A stretch of DNA of 54,361 nucleotides from Thermoplasmatota archaeon. Lineage in GTDB: Archaea; Thermoplasmatota; Thermoplasmata; Thermoplasmatales; Thermoplasmataceae. Numbering within the stretch: position 1 is the stretch's first letter; the number at the start of each line of letters is the position of its first letter. The stretch spans positions 1 to 54,361 of the forward strand of contig JAMCUH010000005.1 in NCBI GenBank assembly GCA_023379435.1, read 5' to 3'. The notes under the pieces were generated by a model that saw nothing but the letters and a program-made list of their open reading frames with translations, searched no databases and was not told the origin of the DNA. The translations under genes and the position numbers were made by a program. Positions 46,128-54,361 of the stretch are shown here, one piece after another.

Positions 46128-46826
46128 TTATATTTCTACGTTATCCTCATTCCATGAAAATGAGCCAGCCCTGAAAGTTAGGTCGTAGGAGCCCTGGGAT
46201 GCAGGAAGTTTTATGTAGGAAGAAAGGCTGTGAAAGCCCTCACTCATGTTGCTCAGGGAAATATTCCCAAGGATCTGAGATCCAATGCTGACTACTATTT
46301 TGGTGATGGAAATTATGAAAGGGAAAAATGAGTTAAAAGAGACCTGCAACAAACCAGTTGCATTTGACTCCTTCGTAATCCCATTTATGAGAAAACCTTC
46401 GAAAGGGGCCCCTATGGATATATTCCCGAGAATAAACGTCTTTGAAAGATTGAAAAATAGTGCGACAAGATCACTGAACATGGAGAGCATTACGGTCATA
46501 TTTTTGAGCGGAAATCCTGAACTATTAATTATGAGGGATGACAGAGGAAGAAGAGGAATATTCAGTACACTATAACCGGATTGGACATTATAGCTTCCAT
46601 TATCCGCATACATGGTGACAGATGTTATGCCGAGATTGTCCGCCCCAACCGTTGCGTTAACCTGCATACCATTGTTGTTCATATAGACATTGAAGCCCAA
46701 GGAATGAAGACTGAAACCATAGGTTGAGTCGTAGGCTGAGACCACAGACACAATTAGCACAGCTGTGAAGACACTCATGCAAATTATTGCAATTGAACTC
46801 GATTTCTTCACAATATATGATCTCAA
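46128..46826 (-). CDS. Membrane-anchored extracellular protein, unknown
   Basis: 232 residues: a basic start (MRSYIVKKSS), one membrane segment (about 11-31), then an extracellular region rich in Asn, Ser and hydrophobic strands with many N-x-S/T sites. The strand pattern (GFNVYMNNNGMQVNATVGADNLG) recalls LEA14-like sandwiches but this is weak. The TTG start is supported by a TATA-like CTTTTAAAC about 28 bases upstream; GTG at codon 6 is an alternative. Stands alone. Confidence 0.7.
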   Translation of the reverse strand: MRSYIVKKSSSIAIICMSVFTAVLIVSVVSAYDSTYGFSLHSLGFNVYMNNNGMQVNATVGADNLGITSVTMYADNGSYNVQSGYSVLNIPLLPLSSLIINSSGFPLKNMTVMLSMFSDLVALFFNLSKTFILGNISIGAPFEGFLINGITKESNATGLLQVSFNSFFPFIISITKIVVSIGSQILGNISLSNMSEGFHSLSSYIKLPASQGSYDLTFRAGSFSWNEDNVEI

Positions 46827-46954
46827 TCAGTTTAATTAATGTTACTAAGAGTTTAAAAGGAAGTATATAAACTATATGACAACTGTCCGACATGACGCCA
46901 ACGTATGGATGAGAAATGGTAGTATGTCACTCTCAGGTTTTTACAAAGAATGCT

Positions 46955-48115
46955 TCACCGACCGGTATAGGATGAAATCTTCGGAAACTGGGACAGAACT
47001 CTTTCCCTGATCTTTGAAGCGCTCTCATCCTTCTGGAGGATTTTTCCATTCTCCATGTAAGAGACTGTGACTAGGGTCATACTATTCCCACAACTGCACT
47101 TGATACTCCCCTTTACATGGGATACATTAACGGTGAAGCACTTCTCACACCTATACACATATTTTAAACCGGAAAGCTTTCCTCTCTTTGTCTTTGGTAT
47201 TCCTCCCACCTCCACAATGTCCATGGCAAAATCCACTGGTTTTGCAGAGGAAACGCTTGTCCCGACACCAAAAGCATCTGCGCCGCAGGATGCCAGTTCA
47301 GCCACATCTTCGGCGTTGAGTCCACCCGATACCATTATCTTAACGTTTTTGAACCCTCTGAGATCGAGCTCCCATCTTACCTCTGTCACAAGATTACAGA
47401 AGTTCCCTCTTCTTGAGGATGGTGTGTCAAGCCTGATGTAATCAATGTCAGGATGGAGGGTCGAAGCATTGATTGCTGCAAATTTTTCGTCATTAAAGGT
47501 GTCTATGAGAAGTGTCCTCTTACCGGCTGATTTCTTTCTGAGGGTGACATCCCATGCTCTTTCATCACCCAGGAGAATGGAAAGCGCGTGGGGCATCGTA
47601 CCAACGGCCTCTATTCCGATCCTCTCTGCACTTAAGGTTCCAGATACGCCATCTGCACCGCCAACATATGCTGCCCAATCGATCATTGTTGAGATGGCGG
47701 GATGCATCCTCCTTATTCCAAATGATATGTAAGGCCGGTCGCCGGCTGCTAATTTTACCAGTGAAGACTGCGTGCTTATACCGGACGACTGGCATATTAG
47801 GCCAAGTATGGCTGTCTCCATAATTGCGAAATCCCTGTATCTTCCGGTAATGCTCATGAATGGTACTGGTATATTCATGATATCCCTGCATGGCAAAATT
47901 GTGCCTTCAGGAACAGCTTGTATACTTAAAGGTTTCCCCTTGAGCAATTCCAGAACATCATGGAGGCCAGTGAAAGTGATCCAGGGGTTCGTATAACCGG
48001 AAACTGTTATTTCTGAAACAACCAAATCATTGAGATCTGGAGGGTAATTTTCCATTGTTCTCTTAAAGTATACGTCTGCAGTTTCACCAGATCTGATCTG
48101 CTCCTCTGTTGCCAT
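46955..48115 (-). CDS. Nicotinate phosphoribosyltransferase
   Basis: Makes nicotinate mononucleotide from nicotinate and PRPP. 386 residues of the archaeal NAPRTase type: ATEEQIRSGETADVYFKRT start, the core barrel with DTFNDEKFAAI, MVSGGLNAEDVAEL and AFGVGTSVSSA (phosphate site), and a C-terminal CEKCFTVNVSHVKGSIKCSCG zinc-binding module (four Cys). I use ATG 48115 rather than 48127, which lies inside the nicotinamidase gene. It follows nicotinamidase directly, giving a two-step salvage route from nicotinamide. Confidence 0.94.
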   Translation of the reverse strand: MATEEQIRSGETADVYFKRTMENYPPDLNDLVVSEITVSGYTNPWITFTGLHDVLELLKGKPLSIQAVPEGTILPCRDIMNIPVPFMSITGRYRDFAIMETAILGLICQSSGISTQSSLVKLAAGDRPYISFGIRRMHPAISTMIDWAAYVGGADGVSGTLSAERIGIEAVGTMPHALSILLGDERAWDVTLRKKSAGKRTLLIDTFNDEKFAAINASTLHPDIDYIRLDTPSSRRGNFCNLVTEVRWELDLRGFKNVKIMVSGGLNAEDVAELASCGADAFGVGTSVSSAKPVDFAMDIVEVGGIPKTKRGKLSGLKYVYRCEKCFTVNVSHVKGSIKCSCGNSMTLVTVSYMENGKILQKDESASKIRERVLSQFPKISSYTGR

Positions 48116-48117
48116 AT

Positions 48118-48678
48118 TTATTCCCATTTTGAAACCTCCGTCACAAATTCTTCGGAATCTATTACTCTCACACCATAGACCCTTTTCATGAAATCTATGG
48201 AGGAGTCGTGCTTCCCAGGATCAATTGATGTACACAAATCAACCACAACGGTTGTATCATAGTATCTCATAAATGCGCCTGAGACAGTATGCTGCACGCA
48301 TATTTCAGTGCTTATACCCGATATATATAGCTTATCTATGCCGCTTGCAGTAAGAAATCCCGGCAGATCAGTATCATAGAATGCATCGTAATGTCTCTTT
48401 CTTATTTTGTAACCTTCATACACATCAAGACCTTCACACAATTCAGATCCCCTGGTTCCCATTATGCAGTGCTCCCCCCAGATTGAGAATTCTGGATCGT
48501 TGTGAATATGTGAATCCTGAGTAAATACAAGGAGGACGCTATTCTTAACCTTGTCCAAAACTGACAAAGTTTTCTTTAAAATCATTCTAGCCTGGTCGCT
48601 TCCAAAAACACCATTTACGAAATCGTTTACGAGATCCACAACTATCCATGCGCTTTTAGGCTTCAGCTCATTCTCCAT
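48118..48678 (-). CDS. pncA: Nicotinamidase / isochorismatase-family hydrolase
   Basis: 186 residues. Catalytic triad of the family: Asp15 (VDLVNDF), Lys94 (IRKRHYDAF) and Cys127 (STEICVQHT), and metal ligands in QDSHIHND ... GEHC. Converts nicotinamide to nicotinate, the substrate of the next gene. Overlaps the end of cysS by 16 bases. The nearby NAPRTase makes nicotinamidase far more likely than isochorismatase. Confidence 0.92.
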   Translation of the reverse strand: MENELKPKSAWIVVDLVNDFVNGVFGSDQARMILKKTLSVLDKVKNSVLLVFTQDSHIHNDPEFSIWGEHCIMGTRGSELCEGLDVYEGYKIRKRHYDAFYDTDLPGFLTASGIDKLYISGISTEICVQHTVSGAFMRYYDTTVVVDLCTSIDPGKHDSSIDFMKRVYGVRVIDSEEFVTEVSKWE

Positions 48679-50069
48679 TTTGTTTCACCCTTTGAATCCT
48701 CAACAACTACGCCCGCATCTTCCAAGGCCTTCCTGATCATGTCGGAAACATCGAACTTTCCTACTTTTCTCATTTGATTCCTCAGTTCTATCATACTGTT
48801 GATAAAATCGCTGATATCGGAACTTGCCTCTCTGCCTTTCAGAATGCAGAAGACCGAATCAGTCAGTGTAAGCATATACAATGCAGCACCCAGTTCGTCC
48901 TTCCCTAGGTTCTCCATGTCTTTGAAAATCCTGGAAACATAGGCTAGAAGATCCCTGAAAAATGATCGAGTGTCAAAATCGTCCTCCAATTCTTTCCAGA
49001 TCCTTTCGGTTTCCTCATTTCCTTCAAGAATCAATCCTGAATTCTCATGTTCTCTTGTAAGAATATCATAAAGGTTCTGTATTCTTTTTCTTGTCACGGA
49101 GGATTCCCTGAGTGCCTTCATGGAAAATTCTATTGTGTTCCTGTATCCTGAATTCAGCAGGAAAAACCTTATATCTTCTGCTGAAAACTCAGAAAGTATA
49201 TCCCTCACTTTGATAATGTTCCCCACCGATTTGGACATCTTGCCCTCACCCATGCTGAGCATGCCAACATGAATCCAGTACTTTGCAAGATAATCCATCC
49301 CTGAGATAGACCTCATCTGGGCGTTCTCAGACTCATGATGAGGGAATAGAAGATCTATACCACCCCCATGCACATCGTAACTTTTTCCGAAAAAGAATTC
49401 CGTTATGGCGGTATCCTCAATGTGCCAACCCGGTCTCCCCTCTCCCCAGGGCGACCACCAGAACGGTTCTCCAGTTTTCCTGAATTTCCAGAGAACAAAA
49501 TCTTCGGGGTTTTTCTTTCTTCTGTCTGCGGTCACCCTTGCACCAGCAATAAGATTATCGATTTTCTGTCCTGAAAGTTTTCCATAGTCCGGGAAGCTTG
49601 ATACGCTGAAATATACACCATCATCCGAGACGTAAGCATGACCGGACTTGATGAGTCTCTCTATCTGTTCAATTATCTCACCGATGAAGAGGCTTGTTCT
49701 TGCATAGAGGTTCACGCTTTCCACCCTAAGGCTATTCATATCCCTGATGAACTCTGAAAGATAAAAGGAGGAAACGTCCATCACGTCCTTCTTTTCTTCT
49801 CTTGCTTTGTTGATTATCTTATCATCCACGTCTGTTATATTTTGCAGATAAAATACGAGATAGCCTGAACTGCGCAAGTACCTAACCAGGGAATCAAAGA
49901 AGACAAAAGTTCTTGCATTTCCAATGTGAATATAATCATATACGGTTGGTCCACATACAAAAATTCTAATTTTCTTTCCGTGTTCAGGAATAATCTGATC
50001 GATTTTACGGGACTGTGTGTTGTATAGCCTTATACCCTGCTCTCCTTTGTTCTTTGAATCAGATTCCAT
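48663..50069 (-). CDS. cysS: Cysteinyl-tRNA synthetase
   Basis: Class I synthetase charging tRNA-Cys. 468 residues with FVCGPTVYDYIHIGNAR (HIGH-type motif at 48-53, Cys39 as zinc ligand), WHIEDTAITEFFFG, the GIDLLFPHHESE zinc and substrate region and GEGKMSKSVGN (KMSKS-type motif). The C-terminal helical domain is complete. First gene of a cysS-pncA-NAPRTase operon; the link between Cys-tRNA and NAD salvage is not obvious. Confidence 0.97.
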   Translation of the reverse strand: MESDSKNKGEQGIRLYNTQSRKIDQIIPEHGKKIRIFVCGPTVYDYIHIGNARTFVFFDSLVRYLRSSGYLVFYLQNITDVDDKIINKAREEKKDVMDVSSFYLSEFIRDMNSLRVESVNLYARTSLFIGEIIEQIERLIKSGHAYVSDDGVYFSVSSFPDYGKLSGQKIDNLIAGARVTADRRKKNPEDFVLWKFRKTGEPFWWSPWGEGRPGWHIEDTAITEFFFGKSYDVHGGGIDLLFPHHESENAQMRSISGMDYLAKYWIHVGMLSMGEGKMSKSVGNIIKVRDILSEFSAEDIRFFLLNSGYRNTIEFSMKALRESSVTRKRIQNLYDILTREHENSGLILEGNEETERIWKELEDDFDTRSFFRDLLAYVSRIFKDMENLGKDELGAALYMLTLTDSVFCILKGREASSDISDFINSMIELRNQMRKVGKFDVSDMIRKALEDAGVVVEDSKGETKWRMS

Positions 50070-50203
50070 TTATTCTTAAACCTGTGAGGTAAATTCTTAT
50101 GGGCTTATTATGATTTTATGATTGACAAATATCTCGGATATCATATGTGCTTTATTCTAATTGCGATGAATAAATATGGAAAGAAAAAGATAAAGAATGG
50201 AAA

Positions 50204-50677
50204 ATGATAACTATGGTAATGGATAACTCATTTGCACAGTCACTGATCAGGAACGGAAATGGAAAAGATCTGAAGAGTCTAATGGAGGAGCTCTGCTCCC
50301 ACCTTAGAAAGGAAAATGATAGATACAACTGGGTTGGCATATATGTACTGAAGGATCAAAACCTGGAGCTTTTTGCCTATTCTGGGGAAGAGACGGAGCA
50401 TAAGAAGATAAAACTCGGGGAGGGACTCTGCAGCCTTGCAATCGTAAGGAATGAAACAGTGAACGTTCATAATGTTAAGGAGACACCAGAATACTTGGCC
50501 TGCTTCCCTTCCACAAAATCTGAACTTGTTGTACCAATACGTTTGAACGGAAAGGCCATAGGTGAGATAGATATAGATTCAGATACTCAGGGGGCTTTTT
50601 CCATTAAGGATGAGGTGGAAATGGAAAAACTGGCTGAGACTATCTCAGAATCAATAGGCAAAGTTATCCAGCATTGA
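50204..50677 (+). CDS. GAF-domain protein, possibly free-Met-(R)-sulfoxide reductase-like
   Basis: 157 residues forming one GAF domain: RYNWVGIYVLKDQNLELFAYSGE, GEGLCSLAIVRNETVNVHNVKE and SELVVPIRLNGKAIGEIDIDS. The fold and the Cys in GEGLCSLA and YLACFP recall free methionine-(R)-sulfoxide reductases, whose catalytic Cys lie in this part, but the family's exact HIACD-like motif is only partly kept. It could instead bind a small ligand. A TATA-like GAATAAATATGG lies about 28 bases before the ATG. Its 3' end overlaps the convergent phosphatase by 14 bases. Confidence 0.75.
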   Translation: MITMVMDNSFAQSLIRNGNGKDLKSLMEELCSHLRKENDRYNWVGIYVLKDQNLELFAYSGEETEHKKIKLGEGLCSLAIVRNETVNVHNVKETPEYLACFPSTKSELVVPIRLNGKAIGEIDIDSDTQGAFSIKDEVEMEKLAETISESIGKVIQH

Positions 50678-51260
50678 ACTCTTTTCTTATTTCATCATCT
50701 ATTTTGAGAGCTCCAATGGTGAGAACCTGGTGCGATTCGCATAACACCATGCTCATGGAAGAGTATCTTATTTCTATACCGAGGCAGGGATCTTCATGCT
50801 TTATTCCTATATATTGGCAAACCAGTGCTCTTATGGGTGATGCGTGGGACACAATGATGTAAGAGCCGTCCCTAGAATTGACACATGATAACATCCTATC
50901 CAGCTGTGACTCCCATGATTCGAGGCCAAACTCTCTCCTCCTGCTGCTATTCATGGGTATTATCCTTCTTTCGTTAAAACGTCCCAGTTTGGATTCCCTC
51001 AGCCTTGTGTCAACTGATAGATCAAGTTTAAGGCGGTCTGCAAGTATTTCAGCAGTTTCCCTAGCACGCAGGACCGGACTTGAGATCACACCGTCAAGCA
51101 TTACGCCCCTCAATTCCATTGCTGAGTTCTCGACCTGTGTTCTTCCCTCATCGGTGAGAGGATACTTGTTCTCGTGATCAGAAAAGATCTGGAGCCTGTT
51201 TGCCTCAGATTCACCATGTCTCACAGCGATAAACTTTCTCAACTTTATTGTATCACACAA
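50664..51260 (-). CDS. Histidine phosphatase (phosphoglycerate mutase family)
   Basis: 198 residues with the RHGE motif (AVRHGESEAN, catalytic His), SPVLRARETAEIL (phosphate-binding Arg) and VSHASPIRALVC (second catalytic His). Could be a cofactor-dependent phosphoglycerate mutase, a phosphatase of sugar phosphates or of cobalamin precursors. The family is broad and context does not decide; a B12-dependent nrdJ in the same genome makes a CobC-like role conceivable (weak inference). Confidence 0.88.
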   Translation of the reverse strand: MCDTIKLRKFIAVRHGESEANRLQIFSDHENKYPLTDEGRTQVENSAMELRGVMLDGVISSPVLRARETAEILADRLKLDLSVDTRLRESKLGRFNERRIIPMNSSRRREFGLESWESQLDRMLSCVNSRDGSYIIVSHASPIRALVCQYIGIKHEDPCLGIEIRYSSMSMVLCESHQVLTIGALKIDDEIRKEFNAG

Positions 51261-51345
51261 ACCCTAATAAACCTTGGAAGCAGTGAGAATGTTGTATCAT
51301 CGCTGACTATATTATTAATTACTTAGAAGCAATGATTCGTTTATC

Positions 51346-53412
51346 ATGGAAAATGAGGAAAAATACAATCATCTCAAGGATGAGAAGAGTCCATATCTTG
51401 TTCAGCATGCAAAAAATCCCGTGGACTGGTATCCATGGGGTGAGCAGGCATTTAAGCTTGCAAGATCCCTTGACAAGCCAATTCTTCTCAGCATAGGTTA
51501 CTCAACATGTCACTGGTGCCATGTCATGGAAAGGGAGAGCTTTGAAGACAGGGAGGTAGCAGAGATCCTCAACGATGTCTTCGTATGCATAAAGGTAGAC
51601 AGGGAAGAGAGACCGGATGTGGATTCATTCTACATGCACTTCTGCCAGGTAACAACCGGGTCTGGAGGCTGGCCGCTCAATGTCATATTGACACCAAATC
51701 TTGATCCAGTATTTGCCATGACATATCTCCCAAAACACAGCAGAAGAGGTATGATGGGGATTATTGAGATGGCAAACAGTGTCAAGGAATTATGGCAGAA
51801 CAACAGGCTTGAACTTACTGATAGGGCAACGGAAACAATGAAAAGACTCAAGGAAATAAACATACCTTCCCGTTCAAAATTGCCTGAAGACATTGATATT
51901 AAGGCATTCAACCAGTTTCTGTCAAATTATGACCATAACAATGGTGGTTTCGGAGGCGAACCTAAGTTTCCTACCCCGCACAATCTGGTGTTTCTTATGG
52001 AATATTATAGGGAAAAAAAGGACCATCGTGCCCTTGACATGGTGAGAAATACGCTTCTCAGGATGAGAATGGGAGGTATCTGGGACCAGGTTGGCGGAGG
52101 TTTTCACAGATATTCGACGGATCAGGAATGGATCATTCCACACTTCGAGAAAATGTTATATGATCAAGCCCTTCACCTCTGGGCCTACGCATCACTATAC
52201 TCAGTTGAAAGAAAAGGAATCTATATAGAAACATGCAGGGAAATTGTCCACTTTCTTGACAGCGAAATGATGGACGAGTCTGGAGCATATTATACCGCAA
52301 TTGATGCCGATTCTGAAGGAATGGAGGGCAAGTACTACCTATGGACCTATAATGAACTTTCCAGACTTACTGGTAACAATGAGAACTTTCTCAACACTTT
52401 CTCCGTTACGGAAAGGGGCAATTATCATGATCAGGGATACGCAGGAGAGACCGCTCTTAACATACTTCATGTGGATTTTGAAATCATAAGAGACCCTGAT
52501 GATCTCCTTAAGATAATGGATGATTATAAACCAGAAATCAAAAATCTGAAGGATACCAGAAATAAAAGAGTGAGGCCACACACAGATAGGAAAATTCTTG
52601 CAGACCTAAACTCCCTCCTTGCCTTTTCCTTCATGAGATCAGGAGCCCTTTTGGGTGACGCTGAACTCATAAAAAAGGGCATGAATTTACTAAATTACAT
52701 CGTCAGAAACATGGTTCGTGATACGGAGGTAATTCATAGTCTGGCGGAATCATCTACGGCTTCCCACGGGTTCCTGGATGATTATTCCTTTCTTGTTCAT
52801 GCCCTGCTCACCGGATTCATGATTAATGGAGATCCGCATTACCTAAAGCTTGCCATGGAGTTAAACAAATATCTTGTTTCCCATTTCATGGATGACTCCG
52901 GTTCTCTGTACTTCTCAGATGAATCCGACAGGGATGTGCCCATGAGAATGAAGCCTGATGCGGATGGAGCAATACCCAGCGGGTCGTCCTTTGAGATACT
53001 GAATCTTGCCATACTTTCTGAACTTACAGGAAATGCCGATTATATGGAAAAGGCTGAAAAGATCTTAGAAGCTAACGCAGGGTCTATTGCTGAAATGCCG
53101 ATGTTTCATTCGCTTTCCATCATGGCTCGAGTTTTCTCAAAAAATCGCTTTATGGTTAGGTATTCTGCTGATAACCGGGATCCAGTGTCATTATACATTA
53201 AAATGGCTCCGTTTCTCTCAGGGTTGGTTATCCTTCCGGTATCAAGTAAAACAAAATATGGCATTGAGGAGATAGACATTTTGGAGGGCTCCCCATTTAT
53301 GAAAAACGGAGAGCTTCAGATCTGTTCAGGATCGGAATGTCTTATGCCTCTCAGGACAGAGAATGATCTGATGGAGAATCTTTCAAAATACCTCAACCTG
53401 AAGATACCCTGA
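51346..53412 (+). CDS. Thioredoxin-domain / DUF255 (YyaL/SSP411-like) protein
   Basis: 688 residues. The N-terminal thioredoxin-like DUF255 domain has [18 protein letters not shown] (Cys55/Cys58) and [13 protein letters not shown]; the middle and C-terminal part is an (alpha/alpha)6-barrel like that of N-acylglucosamine 2-epimerases, with [17 protein letters not shown] and [14 protein letters not shown]. Function of the family is unproven. Length is typical. A TATATTATTAATTA box lies about 31-34 bases before the ATG. The 3' end overlaps the convergent membrane gene by 20 bases. Confidence 0.93.
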   Translation: MENEEKYNHLKDEKSPYLVQHAKNPVDWYPWGEQAFKLARSLDKPILLSIGYSTCHWCHVMERESFEDREVAEILNDVFVCIKVDREERPDVDSFYMHFCQVTTGSGGWPLNVILTPNLDPVFAMTYLPKHSRRGMMGIIEMANSVKELWQNNRLELTDRATETMKRLKEINIPSRSKLPEDIDIKAFNQFLSNYDHNNGGFGGEPKFPTPHNLVFLMEYYREKKDHRALDMVRNTLLRMRMGGIWDQVGGGFHRYSTDQEWIIPHFEKMLYDQALHLWAYASLYSVERKGIYIETCREIVHFLDSEMMDESGAYYTAIDADSEGMEGKYYLWTYNELSRLTGNNENFLNTFSVTERGNYHDQGYAGETALNILHVDFEIIRDPDDLLKIMDDYKPEIKNLKDTRNKRVRPHTDRKILADLNSLLAFSFMRSGALLGDAELIKKGMNLLNYIVRNMVRDTEVIHSLAESSTASHGFLDDYSFLVHALLTGFMINGDPHYLKLAMELNKYLVSHFMDDSGSLYFSDESDRDVPMRMKPDADGAIPSGSSFEILNLAILSELTGNADYMEKAEKILEANAGSIAEMPMFHSLSIMARVFSKNRFMVRYSADNRDPVSLYIKMAPFLSGLVILPVSSKTKYGIEEIDILEGSPFMKNGELQICSGSECLMPLRTENDLMENLSKYLNLKIP

Positions 53413-53920
53413 CATTTGACTTATATCTGTGGCCTTCACGGTAGATCTTGATTGCCTCACCGATTAACATTCCCGTCACGAGAGTAAGGAGAGCGCTGAA
53501 TGTAGATTGAAAGTAGTACTGAGGGTAATATAGATATGTAACAATCTTAACAGAAAAGAATAATGTCCAGAGAAACGTAACCGTTAGGGATTTCTTATAA
53601 TATAGATTTGATTTTTTTTCATACACCTCGACCTTTCTGCTGAGGCTAAGACCAATTACAATGCCCACAATCGCGGTGATCAGAGAAGACGTTTTCTGAT
53701 ATATATCAGATGGCAGAAACGTAAAAAGAACAAATACGGAATATACAAGAGGGATTAAGAATATTTTCACACCTGAAAATTTCTCTCCCATAAGGGTCCT
53801 GGCAGTTCTGTATATGAAGAGTATAGCTATGACTATAAGAATAAGGGAAAGAGATAGTGTTAAACCGAAATATCCTGCTATCTTGTCTATGTATCCTATG
53901 AGAAATGAAGTTAGTGTCAA
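53393..53920 (-). CDS. Five-helix membrane protein, unknown
   Basis: 175 residues with about five hydrophobic segments (18-37, 50-70, 78-94, 109-130, 138-157) and basic connecting loops ([22 protein letters not shown]). Loosely resembles DUF1453/CcdC-like proteins in length and helix count, without certainty. The TTG start is supported by a TATA-like GTTTATTAAG about 25 bases upstream. Confidence 0.7.
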   Translation of the reverse strand: MTLTSFLIGYIDKIAGYFGLTLSLSLILIVIAILFIYRTARTLMGEKFSGVKIFLIPLVYSVFVLFTFLPSDIYQKTSSLITAIVGIVIGLSLSRKVEVYEKKSNLYYKKSLTVTFLWTLFFSVKIVTYLYYPQYYFQSTFSALLTLVTGMLIGEAIKIYREGHRYKSNVRVSSG

Positions 53921-54085
53921 CTACCGGATAACGGAACTCACTTAATAAACTTTGAAACCTGATATCTGTTTTTGAAATAGCTTGTGAAGTGATCCGGTTG
54001 TAATAAAAATCATATGCAGTTGGATTCTCCATCCGGGATCAGGAATCTTTATGTTAAGTATAACGGAGCTTCCTAAAAACTATAA

Positions 54086-54093
54086 TATATAAG
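54086..54093 (+). promoter_or_regulatory. TATA-like box of the 53-codon gene (and tRNA-Ser)
   Basis: TATATAAG, centred about 28 bases before the ATG at 54117. No second box is seen close before the tRNA, so it may drive both. Confidence 0.65.
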
Positions 54094-54116
54094 TCGCCAC
54101 TACGGGATTGATTCCC

Positions 54117-54278
54117 ATGCCTAACCGTCTTGCAGAAGTTGAGATCATAAAGGATGGAGATGTGTATTACGCTAAGATTGTGCTACCTTCCGGTGAGGTT
54201 GTAACACTTGAGAACGAGGATTTTGAGGAAGTTCTTGAGCAGATTGCGAACGACCTGCAGGAAAGATATAGCTCTTAG
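54117..54278 (+). CDS. Small conserved-looking acidic protein, 53 residues
   Basis: Too short for the track. The ORF MPNRLAEVEIIKDGDVYYAK... is acidic, with the pattern of a small beta-sheet (VYYAKIVLPSGEVVTLEN) plus a C-terminal helix (EDFEEVLEQIANDLQERY). A good TATA box 28 bases upstream and clean codon use support expression. Its TAG stop (54276-54278) ends on the base just before tRNA-Ser. No family recognised. Confidence 0.75.
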   Translation: MPNRLAEVEIIKDGDVYYAKIVLPSGEVVTLENEDFEEVLEQIANDLQERYSS

Positions 54279-54359
54279 GCGGGGATGGCCCAGTGGTACG
54301 GCGGTAGCCTGCTAAGCTATTACTCTATGAGTGCGAGGGTTCGAATCCCTCTCCCCGCG
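54279..54359 (+). tRNA. tRNA-Ser (GCT)
   Basis: Complete class II cloverleaf: acceptor GCGGGGA/TCCCCGC with discriminator G, anticodon arm GTAGC-CTGCTAA-GCTAT with anticodon GCT, long variable arm ACTC-TAT-GAGT, T arm GAGGG-TTCGAAT-CCCTC. CCA not encoded. Begins directly after the stop codon of the 53-codon gene. Confidence 0.95.
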
Positions 54360-54361
54360 TC

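Noticed and set aside
1-54361. CRISPR array, rRNA, or complete insertion sequence
   Set aside because: I found no regularly spaced repeats, no rRNA sequence, and only a transposase fragment.

Overview
The window is chromosomal DNA from an archaeon of the order Thermoplasmatales (Thermoplasma, Ferroplasma, Acidiplasma, Cuniculiplasma and relatives). The support is a proteasome beta subunit and FtsZ of the T. acidophilum type, a thioredoxin reductase whose NADPH-binding motifs are missing as in Thermoplasma, an archaeal CPSF-type ribonuclease, a glucoamylase of the Thermoplasma/Picrophilus kind, a Bat-type HTH regulator, no cell-wall genes, and many genes with a TATA-like box about 25 bases before the start codon (leaderless transcription). 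I cannot name the genus from sequence alone.

Layout. 1-1.3 kb: a decayed secreted-protein gene, a transposase remnant and tRNA-Val. 1.4-8.7 kb: Bat-type regulator, class II ribonucleotide reductase (convergent), then a CoA-disulfide-reductase-like flavoprotein, a free rhodanese and a GH15 glucoamylase. 8.9-11.4 kb: two small membrane proteins and a DsrE-Trx-TrxB redox operon. 11.4-12.4 kb: about 1 kb without a gene. 12.4-16.7 kb: M20 amidohydrolase, a Cys-rich secreted protein, an unknown protein and an MFS transporter. 16.9-24.6 kb: a molybdenum island with moaA, moaD, a MoeB-like activator, a MocA-like nucleotidyltransferase, XdhC, the three subunits of a molybdenum hydroxylase and moaE. 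24.6-29 kb: peroxiredoxin, Dph6, and a purB / winged-helix / radical-SAM operon whose radical-SAM gene is broken by a 101-bp tandem duplication. 29.3-35 kb: a seven-repeat surface protein, an acyl-CoA synthetase and a processive glycosyltransferase. 35-41.2 kb: FtsZ, split transketolase plus transaldolase, aCPSF ribonuclease and proteasome beta subunit. 41.8-46.8 kb: CBS protein, stand-alone DEDDy exonuclease, purC and several unknown or membrane proteins, including a heme-oxygenase-fold protein. 46.9-54.36 kb: NAD salvage with cysS, a GAF protein, a histidine phosphatase, a DUF255 thioredoxin-fold protein, a small membrane protein, and a 53-codon gene that ends on the base before tRNA-Ser.

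How the genes fit together. The molybdenum island contains enzyme, cofactor-synthesis and maturation genes for a Mo-CDP hydroxylase; its active-site loop is the form II type, so an aldehyde (for example glyceraldehyde) is a better substrate guess than CO. Sulfur and thiol redox genes recur (CoADR, rhodanese, DsrE, Trx, TrxB, peroxiredoxin, DUF255). Carbon genes (glucoamylase, transketolase, transaldolase) fit a heterotroph using glucans and making pentoses non-oxidatively. Gene ends are very tight: many convergent pairs are 0-2 bases apart or overlap.

The most interesting items are the 101-bp duplication in the radical-SAM gene, the broken secreted-protein gene at the left edge, the 125-base moaA/moaD overlap, the winged-helix gene whose first helix lies before any normal start codon, and the 53-codon ORF joined to tRNA-Ser. 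I found no CRISPR array, no complete mobile element, and no convincing wholly new multi-gene system.
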